From positions 3,264,856 through 3,328,855 of the forward strand of contig JAYKAV010001000.1 in assembly GCA_035582835.1 (NCBI GenBank): a stretch of DNA of 64,000 nt, given 5' to 3'. The translations under genes and the position numbers were made by a program. Shown piece after piece: positions 26,594 to 37,543 of the stretch (the stretch's first letter is position 1; each line of letters starts with the position of its first letter). The notes beneath the pieces were generated by a model. That model was not told where the DNA came from. It made no database searches and saw nothing but the letters and a program-made list of their open reading frames with translations. This DNA is from Phoebastria nigripes. Its lineage: Eukaryota > Chordata > Aves > Procellariiformes > Diomedeidae.

Positions 26594-27685
26594 ATCATAG
26601 AATCATAGAATCATTAAGGTTGGAAAAGACCTCTAAGATCATCAAGTCCAACCGTCAACCCAACACCACCATGCCCACTAAACCATGTCCGCAAGCGCCT
26701 CATCTACACGTCTTTTAAATACTTCCAGGGATGGTGACTCCACCACTTCCCTGGGCAGCCTGTTCCAATGCTTAACCACTCTTTCAGTAAAGAAATTTTT
26801 CCTAATGGCCAATCTAAACCTCCCCTGGCGCAACTTGAGGCCATTTCCTCTTGTCCTATCGCTTGTTACTTGGGAGAAGAGACCGACACCCACCTCNCTN
26901 CAACCTCCTTTCAGGTAGTTGTAGAGCNCGATAAGGTCTCCCCTGAGCCTCCTCTTCTCCAGACTAAACAACCCCAGTTCCCTCAGCCGCTCCTCGTAAG
27001 ACTTGTTTTCCAGACCCTTCACCAGCTTCGTTGCCCTCCTCTGGACACGCTCCAGCACCTCAATGTCCTTCTTGTAGTGAGGGGCCCAAAACTGAACACA
27101 GTATTCAAGGTGGGGCCTCACCAGTGCTGAGTACAGGGGGACAATCACCTCCCTACTCCTGCTGGCCACACTATTTCTGATACAGGCCAGGATGCCGTTG
27201 GCCTTCTTGGCCACCTGGGCACACTGCCGGCTCATATTCAGCCGGCTGTCAACCAGCACCCCCAGGTCCTTTTCCACCAGGCAGCTTTCCAGCCACTCTT
27301 CCCCAAGCCTGTAGCGTTGCATGGGGTTGTTGCGACCCAAGTGCAAGACCCGGCACTTGGCCTTGTTGAACCTCATACAGTTGGCCTCAGCCCATTGATC
27401 CAGCCTGTCCAGGTCCCTCTGCAGAGCCTTCCTGCCCTCGAGCAGATCAACACTCCTGCCCAATTTGGTGTCATCTGCAAACTTACTGAGGGAGCACTCA
27501 ATCCCCTCGTCCAGATCATTGATAAAGATATTGAACAAGACCGGCCCCAAAACTGAGCCCTGGGGGACACCGCTCATGACCGGCCGCCAACTGGATTTAA
27601 CTCCATTCACCACAACTCTCCGGGCCCAGCCGTCCAGCCAATTTTTTACCCAGAGAAGAGTACACCTGTCTAAGCTGTGAGCCGC
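26594..27685 (-). mobile_element. CR1 LINE (CR1-J-like), 5'-truncated, minus strand
   Basis: The 3' end at 26594 shows two tail octamers (reverse complement of ATTCTATG/ATTCTATGAT) followed by a short 3' UTR with the GGTTGGAAAAGACCTCTAAG block. ORF2 ends with the stop at 26678-26680. The element reads leftwards on the minus strand and is cut at about 27685 inside the reverse-transcriptase palm, so about 1.09 kb remains. The open frame, moderate CpG content and lack of indels make it the youngest-looking CR1 in the window. The AACCCAACACCACCATG 3' UTR is typical of the CR1-J group of neoavian birds. The subfamily is by eye. Confidence 0.95.
26678..27685 (-). pseudogene. CR1 ORF2 remnant: reverse transcriptase palm to C-terminus
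   Basis: The minus-strand frame stays open for about 335 codons of CR1 protein. In order it shows a palm segment ending WVKNWLDG, then [10 protein letters not shown], the RT motif [11 protein letters not shown], the catalytic box FADDTK (FADD codons at 27470-27481), the thumb/connection region with [21 protein letters not shown] and [14 protein letters not shown], and the C-terminal [15 protein letters not shown]. The endonuclease, linker and first RT motifs are missing. No promoter or 5' UTR is present, so it cannot make a working enzyme. Ambiguous bases at 26897, 26900 and 26928 fall in the C-terminal part. The open frame extends upstream to 27823, but residues before about 27685 come from flanking DNA. 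Confidence 0.93.
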
Positions 27686-30359
27686 CAAAATCAATATACT
27701 TTCACAAAAATAGTTTGTCAAAATAGCTTTTTTCACAAAAAAAAAGTGCAATGAGAATTTTGTGATCAACACCGAGTATTGCAGTTGACGATTTTGATGG
27801 CAGAATATCATTGGGATTAACAAATATGATGTTTCTGTAAGGAGGGAGTTTTAGCAGAGAAATCGTTCAAGGAGGGCTCAAACTTTTGTCTGCTTAAAAG
27901 AACAATCTGTTGCTTTCAGCAGCTGTTTTTCAATGGGATTCTGGGGTGTAAATGTTTGAGGTTTCCTTAGAGCTTGTTGAGGGACCCCAGTTTAATGTTT
28001 TTCTTTAAAACACAACAATAGCAGAAAGGTGTCCTGTTTATGCTAACTAATCATTTAAAACCAGACTCTGCAATGCATTAGAAAATACACAACACAGAGC
28101 ATTGTCACAGTGTGCCTGTGAGCACACTACAATAGTCACAGGTCTTTTTTTCCACCAACTACAATGACTACATAATAGTCCAAGAATTACTGGTCTTCCA
28201 GACAAATGAATTTTTCTTTTGTATATAATGCAATTTACTATACACTACAAAAGAAGTCAGCACTGCAGGTTCATTTATGAGTAACACCTACTTCCACTTT
28301 TGATGAGAGGACAACACACAGACCAAACAGAAGTCAGAAAGGCAGCCCTAGTGCACTATTATAGCAGTGTAGCTGCTCTCTGTACAAGCAAAGTACTTCG
28401 TGCAGCAAAATTATTTTGTCAAACTCAGGGGCAGCTGTGCTAGAAAAAAAGTCACTGCTTAAAATATTTAATTGGATTAACATGAAGTCAACTGTCCTAA
28501 ATAGCTAAGATATAATTAACTATGTATCTAACAGCTTGAAACAATAAAAACAACCTTTATTGACCACGTTTATTAACCACTGTTTTTTCACCGTACCCAA
28601 GTTAGTAAAAAGGCAATTTAATACCAGCTGGTATGCACAAGAGTTAGAATGAGGTAGTCAGATAATGAGAACATTGAGTTGTAGTTAACATTCAGTAATT
28701 CCTATGAAGAAACAAAAAGGAGTGCTTTTTTTGCCAGCAGTAGATTCTTTTGATGAGTAACAGGCTGTGGAATTTTAATTTTCAGGACACCGCACACATA
28801 TCTTTCAGTACAAGGACTCTCCAGCAGGGCATCCTGATCTGTTAGAAGTGATTTTTTTTTTACCCTGATGACCAAAAGACTTCTCAGTATAAATGACTGC
28901 CAACATGTTCATTCTGAGATATATCAAGGTCAGCTCTGTAATGTGAAGCATCTTTCTTAGTACAAACTGAAAACATTCAAGGTTTCTCTATCACTTTCAG
29001 GGTAGTTGTGATGCTAATTCCTATCCCATTCTCTTTACACAATAAATATAAGAAATATATATTCCCATATCTGTGTTGTCAGACTTATTTCTGTAAAACA
29101 ACAAAAGGCAGAATTTAACCACCTGTCAGAGACTAAATCCCTAAGATTTCCAAATATTAGCTGGGGATGAGCATGGAAGACGTAATGGAAAGCTGATCTT
29201 CTCACATCAAGCATTTAGTTGCTGGATCTGAAGGGCTGACTGTTGGTTACGCAGAATATCTAGACACCATGGTAAATATGCTATAGACTTTCAGATATTT
29301 CTAAAGAGAGAAATGACTGATCCAGGCACCAATTTAGATGATGCAGATGCAAATCTTGTGCCTTGTTTTGTGTTACTTAGAAGTCACTGTGGACGTGTAG
29401 TAATTATGTAATGACAGGGGTCCCTGTGCTGTTGCTGCCCTGAACTGGCATGTAAACACACAAAGAGACTAAGAAGAAAGATAGCCTTAAACAATAGTCT
29501 CTAAAGCCAGTAAACCCTGCCTTTTAGCTGTTGTGTTTATACTGCCCTGGGTTCTGGCACAGGCTTAGGTGATGTAAATTCAGGACTCTGCTCTGTGATG
29601 CGTTTCTCTGCAGAGAGATGCCCTTAGTGTGCTTGCATTTCTCCTCTCTATCTGTAAGGTGTAGTTTTCATTGTGATACAGCAAAGACTCATTCATATTA
29701 TAGGGATGAGTGTTGTCTTGACAGATAAATAACTTTGTAGGTATCCCAGAGATCTATAAAAATCATTCTTCATAATTTCAGTGCAATAGCTCATACTGAT
29801 ATAATGAGGTAACTATGTTGTCTTTTGGTTGTGTACTACAATAAAAAAATTTTAAGAAACCCATTGTTAAAAGAAAGATGGAGCTTAGTATGAGACATTT
29901 AGAAATCTTGTAGAAATGGGATGGGGAATACAATTATGGGTTTAACCCAATCAAGTATTAATAAGCCATGACTCACTGAAGGGCTGTGGAATACCATGAG
30001 ATCATACTGTTATGATTGTTATCACTTCTTTTTAACATTTATGTTTAATCTCAATGTTTACCATTCAGGTTCCCCAAATAAGAGAGAAGTCATACCAAAC
30101 ACATATTTAGGGATTTCGCTATAGTAGTTGATTATGCCATTCATAATCTTTTAAAAGATANCAATCACTTTTACTAGTTAGACGGAATTTACTAGTTTAA
30201 AAACATATTTTTGGTGCTTAAAACTAAAATTCAGTAGTTGCAATACTTAGCAAGACATACCACTCTGGTTGTTTTATCATACTAATGTCTTATTTGCTGA
30301 GTTACATAAATTTAATACCCTGGGAAAAATTAGTATATTATAAAATATTCTGCTTTATC
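27686..30359. other. AT-rich intergenic DNA, no gene seen
   Basis: Unique-looking sequence without long frames, RNAs or transposons I recognise. An ambiguous base lies at 30161. Confidence 0.45.
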
Positions 30360-30665
30360 TGGCAAAAAGGGGGAAAATGGATTGAAGAAAGAGGCTTAGC
30401 ACGACCAAGAACCACTTGCAGTTCCCAGTCAACGTTAGGCTTTACCGTTATCTCTACCCAGTGGCTTGACCAGTTGCTTAAAGAACCCTGTTTTTTCACA
30501 GGCAGCATGCTAGCCTTGCTTAGCAGCAAGAGCAACGATTTTTCTTTCAGACATGGTCGGCACGCCGCATCAGCACGACGTGGGTATGGAACATGCACTT
30601 CTGCATGGTACAAACATCTCTTGCTCCTATTCTGCTGTGTTGGTGGAATTCTTCAGTTAACCTGA
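30360..30665. other. CpG-bearing island in AT-rich DNA, unclassified
   Basis: Within about 300 bp there are roughly ten CpG sites (CACGAC, AACGTT, ACCGTT, AACGAT, GTCGGCACGCCGC, CACGACGT), while the flanks have almost none. A 126-codon frame (30285-30665, plus) and a 91-codon frame (minus) overlap here but show no domain I know. Possible explanations are a fragment of a recent LTR or other retroelement, or a small regulatory CpG cluster. Confidence 0.35.
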
Positions 30666-33600
30666 TTTTAGATAAAGACCTGTATACCCTATGATCATCC
30701 TCACGTACTTGGTCCTGATTCAAAACTGAATTCAAATCTACAGAATTGTTCCCATTGGCTCTGGCAGACTTTGGCTTAGGCCTTTGCTAAGCATTTATAG
30801 GAGCTATCCCCTTCCCTCACTTGGTTTGCAAAATAGATCACATTTTGTTATGATGCTAGATAGTGCTGTGCAATGCATAAATAAGATATAGAGCGAATAC
30901 TTAGTATTTTGAGCTAAGCATAGGGGACAATAATCCTGTTCATGCTTCTCAGGTATTTTACCAGCTATGCTGATATAGCATAATTAAAATTCAGGATCAT
31001 AAAAATCCTAATGCAATCACTAAAATTTCAACATCCTATTTTCAAGTTGGATAGTTGCTTTGAATTCCAAAAGTATCTAACCTAAATCTATTCTGGCAAA
31101 TGGTAGTGTTACAAACCTGAAATGCAGACATGATTAACAGACAAATCACCAGCTAGTTATTTGAGTACCTTTATCTACTTCATCTGCATACCTGATGTGT
31201 ACTTGCCTACCTTTAATTGTGGGTTTTTTCCTCTCTTTTTAAGAGGGTTTATAATGAAACTGTGATACCAGTGTACAGGTTATGTGACACCTACTTATCA
31301 CACAGTGCAGTAAGTAATCTGCCATAATGCAGGATGGAAAAAAACTGCCTGAATGCTGATGTGTTCTTTTCCAGTTTTACATACAAAGAATGGGTATTTT
31401 GGCAACCCATGATGATTCATTTCAGAACTAAGCAATTGGTGGAATAATTTTTTTAAGTCAAGTGTGAGGTTCAGTTGTGCTCTTATTCACTGTGATTTCA
31501 GAGCCAAATAAGTGCATGAGACCGTAAGTGAGTAACACCTCTTAATTTAGCAGTAGGTTCTGATAAGAACAATACAGAAGCCAGCATAGAACAGTACGTG
31601 GCACAATCATTACTGTGGTTTATATCAGGAATGGAATCACCCACCACTTCAAATAAGAAAAAGATTTTCATAAACTTTTGAACAAACAATATTAAGCATA
31701 TTTTAACTAATATCTACTTCTGGGAAAATTCGTAAGCTTCAGTTGCTAATACACTGCTAAGAGATGAAAATACTGTATTATACTGAATCATATGCAATTA
31801 TTCTGAAGGATATTTTATCACTATACTTCTTTTTAAAAGAATAGATGCAAAAAAAATTCTACAGGATATTTTCACACAATATTCAATTTTTTTAATTGAA
31901 ATTTTAAAAATAGAAGCAACTTAAATATTCTATAGGCAAGATTTTTAAGTTATCATAAACTTTGGACATATCTAAATTCAATATATATCTAGAAAAGAAG
32001 AATCAGAGTAAATTCCTTTGTATTTCAGTTAGCTGAGAATTCAAAAACTTTTAACACATTTAACTTTCTTCTATTTAATTACATTTAAATTCATCAATGT
32101 AATCCAAGCTATTAAGGAACCAAAGGTGCTTAGAGTTAAGAAGAGGAAGTAGGAGAGTTTATTAAGTCCTATACGGCATAAAAAGATAAGACATTCCCAA
32201 ACAAGTGTAAATTTGTGCTCAGCAAGACTTTTTTCTTGAAATTGCACAAAGTTTAATTTCAGGTGCTGTGTATTCCATACTCATCTGTTTATTTTGTGTT
32301 TATCTATGGAAGTGAGACTCATTTAACTTCCAAAAATGTAAATGAAAACTCCAATGGAATAAATGTAAAATGAAAACCCTTACATGGAATAATTTTTTTC
32401 AGAAGTGTTAATAAAATAAATCTAGTCCACTGGAACTTCCCTATCAACATTTTAAAATAAACATTGTACGACAGAAGAAAAAANAGGTGATGTGTTGATA
32501 TCAAAGCAAACATTTTCCACCTGAAATATAAGCATACAGTATACACTGAGATTACTGAATTAATTTTACCATTGCATCCCAAAACAGCAAAAAATACAAC
32601 CTCTTTCTAGAAAATGTGGAAAACACTGTAAGCATGCAACAAAATTTTCTATCCGAATTTAGACTAGAGATCTCAAGTTGAGTGCATGTAAGAGAAACAT
32701 TTAATCACAATGATATCATAATCAAAGTACATATACTCCTCATCCAGCAATAAGCCAAGGATTTGGTACACAATAGCTAGTTAGTCTTAACCACTGCACA
32801 TAATTTTACTGACAACAGAACAATCATTCATGTCTCTTGTACAAGTCAGAAGTGGGTATACAACATCCTTTCCTCAGAAGAGATATAAATCTAAGTCCTG
32901 GGTTTATGTAATATGATAAGTAAAGCCAAGTTCATCTCCTGTGCAGTTCTACTGAAGTCGTCACAAACTTTAAATATATACACATATACTTACACATATA
33001 CACACATAAATACCACAGTTCTTAATTTCTCTTACAAAGGTGCTACGTGAAGCAAGAGTTGTGGCCATTTAAGTTTTAAAATAGCTTGTTTTGGTATTGT
33101 TTAACTTAATAAAATAAATAGGACTTTTATATTAGCAAATAGTTTATATGCAGTCACTATAAAGCTAAAAATATGTCAAATACATTATAGAAAACCCTAA
33201 TCAAATTATAAATTCAAAACACCTGAAAACCCAGAAAAGAACTACACCCTGTTATCAAAATCTATACAGATAGCATGAGGCTGAAAACATGCTAATCAAA
33301 TGCTAATCTCTCCATAATGTAAAAGGATGCTTCCTATCATTTCAGAGACCTNGTGTCACTTGAGGACTCTTTTGCAAAGATTGTTCTTTGCATGGCAGGT
33401 CTTCCAAGACCTTCACATTACTGAAAAATGCTGCTATTATTTATGTTTGATACTCAGTTTTCCATGCAAACTTAATGATCCTCATCTGTGGGCCTCTCAT
33501 TTTAAAGGTTCTGGAAACATCAAGCTGCAGAGCTAGGAAGCTGAAAAAAGAGGCCCAAATTTACCAGGGAAAATAAGTGTATGCTTATACCAAACATGTT

Positions 33601-35550
33601 GACGTATTTGAGAAAATAAAGTGGCCATATTTATTTGCATTGCTATCCTCTTTTCTATACCTTGTCATAACTACATTTTAAAAAGACTAACACACTATAC
33701 ACATCTTTCTAAAGTCTAAATAAATGTTTAAAGAATATGAAAAACAGAACAGGAAGTGAAGAAGATGGATGGTCAAGAGGGCATTTTTCAAAAGGATGTA
33801 TGATCAACAGAACCAAATTTTCCCCAGAGATTTTTTTTTTTCTTATTAAAGAAAAACTTTCAACGCACAAAACCAGATGCAAAATATATTTTGTTTCATG
33901 TTAGCATGAACTGAATTGTATCGGTTTACTGAAATAACATGAAGTTTTTCTTTTTTAGTCAGATCAACATGTAAATGTGTCAATGTGTCATAGAAGTCAC
34001 ATGGCCGGAGGTAGATAACAAGAAAGGTAGTCTGTGCAGAGTGCATCACAAATGAGAAATTGGGAGCATCAAGCAATTTTCTTTTAAAGGCTTACCATTT
34101 GGATTACGAGCAAGGGCTTTTTTGTCCCATTAAAATATGTTTTGTTGAGCATGTATGAGTCATGATTTGGTAATGTCCTAAGCATGTAAATGGCCCTGCT
34201 GGCTTCTCTGAAGTTGTTGTAACTTTAGCCTACAAAAGTACGCTCAATAAAATTAGACAGACTACTAACATGGTAAAGTTGAAGCACTTGCTCATGTGCT
34301 ATGTGAAATAAAGGCAAAAATACTTAGCATCATGAAGGATCAAGTCCTGATTGCTGGATGTGAAGAAGTAACCAGAAAAAAATTCATAGTCAAATCCATT
34401 TGCTTAAAGCATAAAATTTTAGGTTTTGAAATTATACAAATAAAGAAGCTCAGAAATACACAGTACATGCATCATGAAATTCGGCTTACCAACTCATATG
34501 TATCATATTTTGATAAAAATCACTTCAGCTTTCTATGCACCTGTGTTGTCTTTTGTGACCTATGTCCATTTTGTACGCACACAACAAAACTAATTTGGCT
34601 GAAAGCTAAAGCTTTGGCAGGAGACAATTGAATCCCGTGAAATTACAAAGCTGCAGTTATAACTGCAGTTCATCGAGTAAAACATCAGAGCAGCTCACAG
34701 CTCCTGTTTCAACAAAAAACGACTTTTATTCCTGTAGCCACCAGAAAGATACTGCATGGCCAAAGCCAACAGAAACCTATTGGCCAAATCCATTCTGGTA
34801 GAATTGTTTAGCTGTGCAGCTCAACTATCTTTATGTTCAGTCTTTTCCAGAAATCCTAGCTCTCCCATAACAAGTGATGATTAATTACTTTTTTAGCTGG
34901 AAATACAGGTCTTGAAGTAAATGAAATAAATCACTTTTATGTCATAACCTGTAGCCTACAATGGAAGGTTGCTACCAAATATTCTATATGATGCACGTGT
35001 TGAATGTTTACGTGAATATTTCCTGCTATACAATCATAAGAAGGACATTTCAACTATATTTTAAGGGTGCCAGCTTAGGTAAAAAATGAGACAAAGAATG
35101 TTTTGTGCCTTCCCGTCAACATGTATATGCAAGTATCCTGACTATATGTTCTCAGAAGCTCCAGCTCCATTCCTCTCCCCACTTTTTCTCTTCTTTTTAC
35201 CCTGACCTTTGTTCTGTACGTGTGCCAGAAACACAGTTCTTACTGCCAGACCTCAGTATTATTACTTATTCCTATTTTACATTCTGTTCATTCCACAGAG
35301 GGAGCCCTTCCTTCCTGCCAGAGGTCTTGAGCTCCCTTTCTCACCATAGCAGTTCCAGAGAATCCCAGGATCCAATATAACCTCCTATCTCCCACTGCCG
35401 CCATAGGGCCATATCCTGTACTCTTACTCTTGTCCTCAATGTCCACCATATTCCTCTAACACTTCAGCTATCAGATTCCCAGCATTCACCTTTCTGTCTC
35501 AGACTTCTCAACTTCTCAGCCCAGGATCCTGACTCCCCCAAAACAAGAAC
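30666..35550. other. AT-rich intergenic DNA, no gene seen
   Basis: Includes a short CA/TA microsatellite at about 32972-33012 and a pyrimidine-rich stretch at about 35150-35530. The 111-codon frame at 34296-34631 has no recognisable domain. Ambiguous bases lie at 32484 and 33352. Confidence 0.45.
32972..33012. repeat. TA/CA microsatellite, imperfect
   Basis: Alternating purine-pyrimidine run of ATATACACATATA type units, broken by single substitutions. About 40 bp. Confidence 0.7.
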
Positions 35551-35985
35551 TGTACTGAGTCAAACCAAAGATCCATCTATCCCAGTACTCTATTTTCAGT
35601 GGTGACAATAAGCAGATTTTTAGTTAAAAAACAAGAACAGGGTAAATGTATAATATAGATACCTCCCAGTCTATTAATCTCCTAGCCTCCAGATAATTTC
35701 AGCTCAGAGGATTTCCTGAACCAGATTATGTGATTCGAAGGGCCATCCCAAAGGATGTGTCTATATCTCCCTTTTCAAGTCCACAAATTTCTGCAACATC
35801 ATTTGGATGTTTCCCATCCCCCAAAAAGTAACTTTTTTTCAGTCTGAAAAGTTTTAACCTATTCAATCTTTCTTGTACAGAAGCCACTCCATACTTCTAA
35901 TTATCCTTGATGTCTTTTTCTGAATCTTTACCGATTCTAATATATGGGTTTTTAAATGAATGGGGCATCAACACTGAATCCCCTT
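35551..35985 (-). mobile_element. ancient CR1/L3-like LINE relic, minus strand
   Basis: The left part (GTCAAACCAAAGATCCATCTATCCCAGTA split over 35559-35590, then CAGTGGTGACAATA) matches the 3' UTR layout of the old CR1 lineage that is abundant in turtles and crocodiles. The right part (35836-35985) follows its ORF2 in order: CTGAAAAG, then a CAATCTTTCTTGTACAGAAG block, ACTCCATACTTCTAATTATC, TTTTCTGAATCTTTACC, and an AATATATGG end. Reading direction is leftwards. Many substitutions and gaps show it is far older than the other CR1 copies here and has no open frame. Confidence 0.75.
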
Positions 35986-36388
35986 TTATTTAACCTTTTC
36001 TGTTTCTTATGGTGTTGGAGATAAACCACTCTTACACACCAGATTTCTTTTAACTATTTATCTCATCTGGAATAAACCTGTGTTATTTATAACTTATGTC
36101 ATCTATAAGCTCCAATGATCCTTCAATGATCCAGACACAGAATTTGCCAAAAATGAAAAATGAAAACCATTTGTTCCTCTTTCAGAAAATAGTTTTGTAA
36201 GCCAAACCAGGTATCAGTCAAAACACATTCTTAAGGAACAGCTCTGTGAGATATAAACCAAATGCAGAAAATGGCTTCTAAGAAATATATACCTACAGCA
36301 ATCATTCCTTGGCCTGAAATGCAGAGAACATGGCAACAATTTACTAATAAATGTAATACTAATTGGAATGTAGGTAGTACATATTAAT
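35986..36388. other. intergenic DNA, no gene seen
   Basis: AT-rich sequence between the old CR1 relic and the solo LTR. It may contain further unrecognisable parts of the relic. Confidence 0.4.
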
Positions 36389-36393
36389 AACAT
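36389..36393. repeat. target-site duplication, left copy (AACAT)
   Basis: AACAT directly before the TG of the LTR. The same five bases occur directly after its CA at 36989-36993. A 5-bp duplication is the size typical of ERVL-group integration. Confidence 0.9.
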
Positions 36394-36988
36394 TGTGCTG
36401 GTTTTGGCTGGGGTAGAGTTAATTTTCTTTATAGTAGCTAGTATGGGGCTATGTTTTGGATTTCTGCTGGAAACAGTGTTGATAACACAGGGATGTTTTA
36501 GTTACTGCTGAGCAGGGCTTACACAGAGTCAAGGCCTTTTCTGCTTCTCACCCCACCCCACCAGCGAGTGGGCTGGGGGTGCACAAGAAGTTGGNAGGGG
36601 ACACGGCCGAGACAGCTGACCCCAGCTGGCCAATAGGGTATTCCATACTATATGACGTCATGCTCAGCGTATAAAGCTGGGGGAAGAAGAAGGAAGGGGG
36701 GACATTCGGAGTGATGGCGTTTGTCTTCCCAAGTAACCGTTACGTGTGATGGAGCCCTGCTTTCCTGGAGATGGCTGAACACCTGCCTGCCGATGGGAAG
36801 CAGTGAATGAATTCCTTGTTTTGCTTTGGTTGTGCACGCAGCTTTTGCTTTACCTATTAAACTGTCTTTATCTCAACCCACAAGTTTTCTCACTTTTACT
36901 CTTCTGATTCTCTCCCCCATCCCATTGTGGGGGGAGCGAGCGAGTGGCTCTGTGGTGCTTAATTGCTGGCTGGGGTTAAATCACGACA
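36394..36988 (+). mobile_element. ERVL-type solo LTR, complete, plus strand
   Basis: The 595-bp unit starts with TGTGCTGGTTTTGGCTGG and ends with GGGTTAAATCACGACA. It is flanked by perfect AACAT duplications. The 5' sequence (GGGTAGAGTTAATTTTC) is what I know from a widespread bird ERVL LTR group (TguLTR5-like, name from memory). In order it holds a CCAAT box (36630-36634), a full CRE palindrome TGACGTCA (36653-36660), a TATAAA box (36670-36675) and an ATTAAA poly(A)-type signal (36856-36861). There is no second LTR or internal viral gene nearby, so it arose by LTR-LTR recombination. Perfect duplications suggest it is younger than the LTR at 20335. One ambiguous base lies at 36595. Confidence 0.95.
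36630..36675 (+). promoter_or_regulatory. LTR core promoter: CCAAT, CRE, TATA
   Basis: CCAAT at 36630-36634, the consensus cAMP-response element TGACGTCA at 36653-36660 and TATAAA at 36670-36675 sit in the usual order and spacing for an RNA polymerase II promoter. They direct transcription to the right, the same direction as N4BP1, whose start codon is about 26.7 kb downstream. Activity today is unknown. Confidence 0.75.
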
Positions 36989-36993
36989 AACAT
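36989..36993. repeat. target-site duplication, right copy (AACAT)
   Basis: Matches 36389-36393 exactly and marks the right boundary of the solo LTR. Confidence 0.9.
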
Positions 36994-37147
36994 GTACTTC
37001 ATTTCTATTACTTTTTCAATTTACATCCTGTTTATTACTACCACTTGATGATGCCTACAGCACCCTATCATCTCAAGACCTTCTCTGTGATCTCGAAGCA
37101 TTCATGTGCACAAGTGTTTTAGCTGGGTCAAAATCTGAGAAAAAACA

Positions 37148-37168
37148 CAAGCCTCTTNAAGAGGCTTG
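37148..37168. repeat. perfect 10-bp-arm palindrome centred on an ambiguous base
   Basis: CAAGCCTCTT, n, AAGAGGCTTG. The arms are exact reverse complements and the one unresolved base is precisely at the centre (37158). The arms do not extend beyond 37148 and 37168. Confidence 0.9.
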
Positions 37169-37514
37169 CATAAGCATGTGCTGGAGGAAATCTTCTTCCA
37201 TACAAGCAGGGAGCTACATTATATAGTCCCTCAAAAAGATCAGATCTTCTGTTAGTTTTAATTAAACTACATTAATCAGCAAGAATTTTACCAAAGTCTA
37301 AACATCTGAGTTCTACACTAACTTCAGTGACATTTTTCATGCTAACTTCAGTGTGGTAATGATCAGAGTCCAGTATTTACTATGAAGAAAATGAGGAAAT
37401 TGTTTAAATATGTAAGGATTATCTATAATTCTTTAAGCTAGAGCAACTTTTTATAGGTAACTATAAAAACTTGTTAGTGATCAGGAGAAAAGAAAGCTTG
37501 CTCAAGCATCATTC

Positions 37515-37543
37515 TAATATACCCTATCTGATAGGGTATATTA
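37515..37543. repeat. perfect 14-bp-arm palindrome with 1-bp centre
   Basis: TAATATACCCTATC, T, GATAGGGTATATTA. The arms are exact reverse complements. It is not simple-sequence: each arm contains the CCCTATC/GATAGGG block. It lies about 350 bp after the palindrome at 37148. Confidence 0.92.

Noticed and set aside
27686..27823. N-terminal 46 codons of the frame that runs into the CR1 at 26594
   Set aside because: They do not match CR1 and are AT-rich flanking DNA that happens to be open. There is no gene fusion.
30285..30665. 126-codon plus-strand ORF
   Set aside because: No known domain, no splice or promoter context. Reported only as a CpG-rich patch.
34296..34631. 111-codon plus-strand ORF
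   Set aside because: Lys/Ile-rich chance frame in AT-rich DNA with no recognisable domain.
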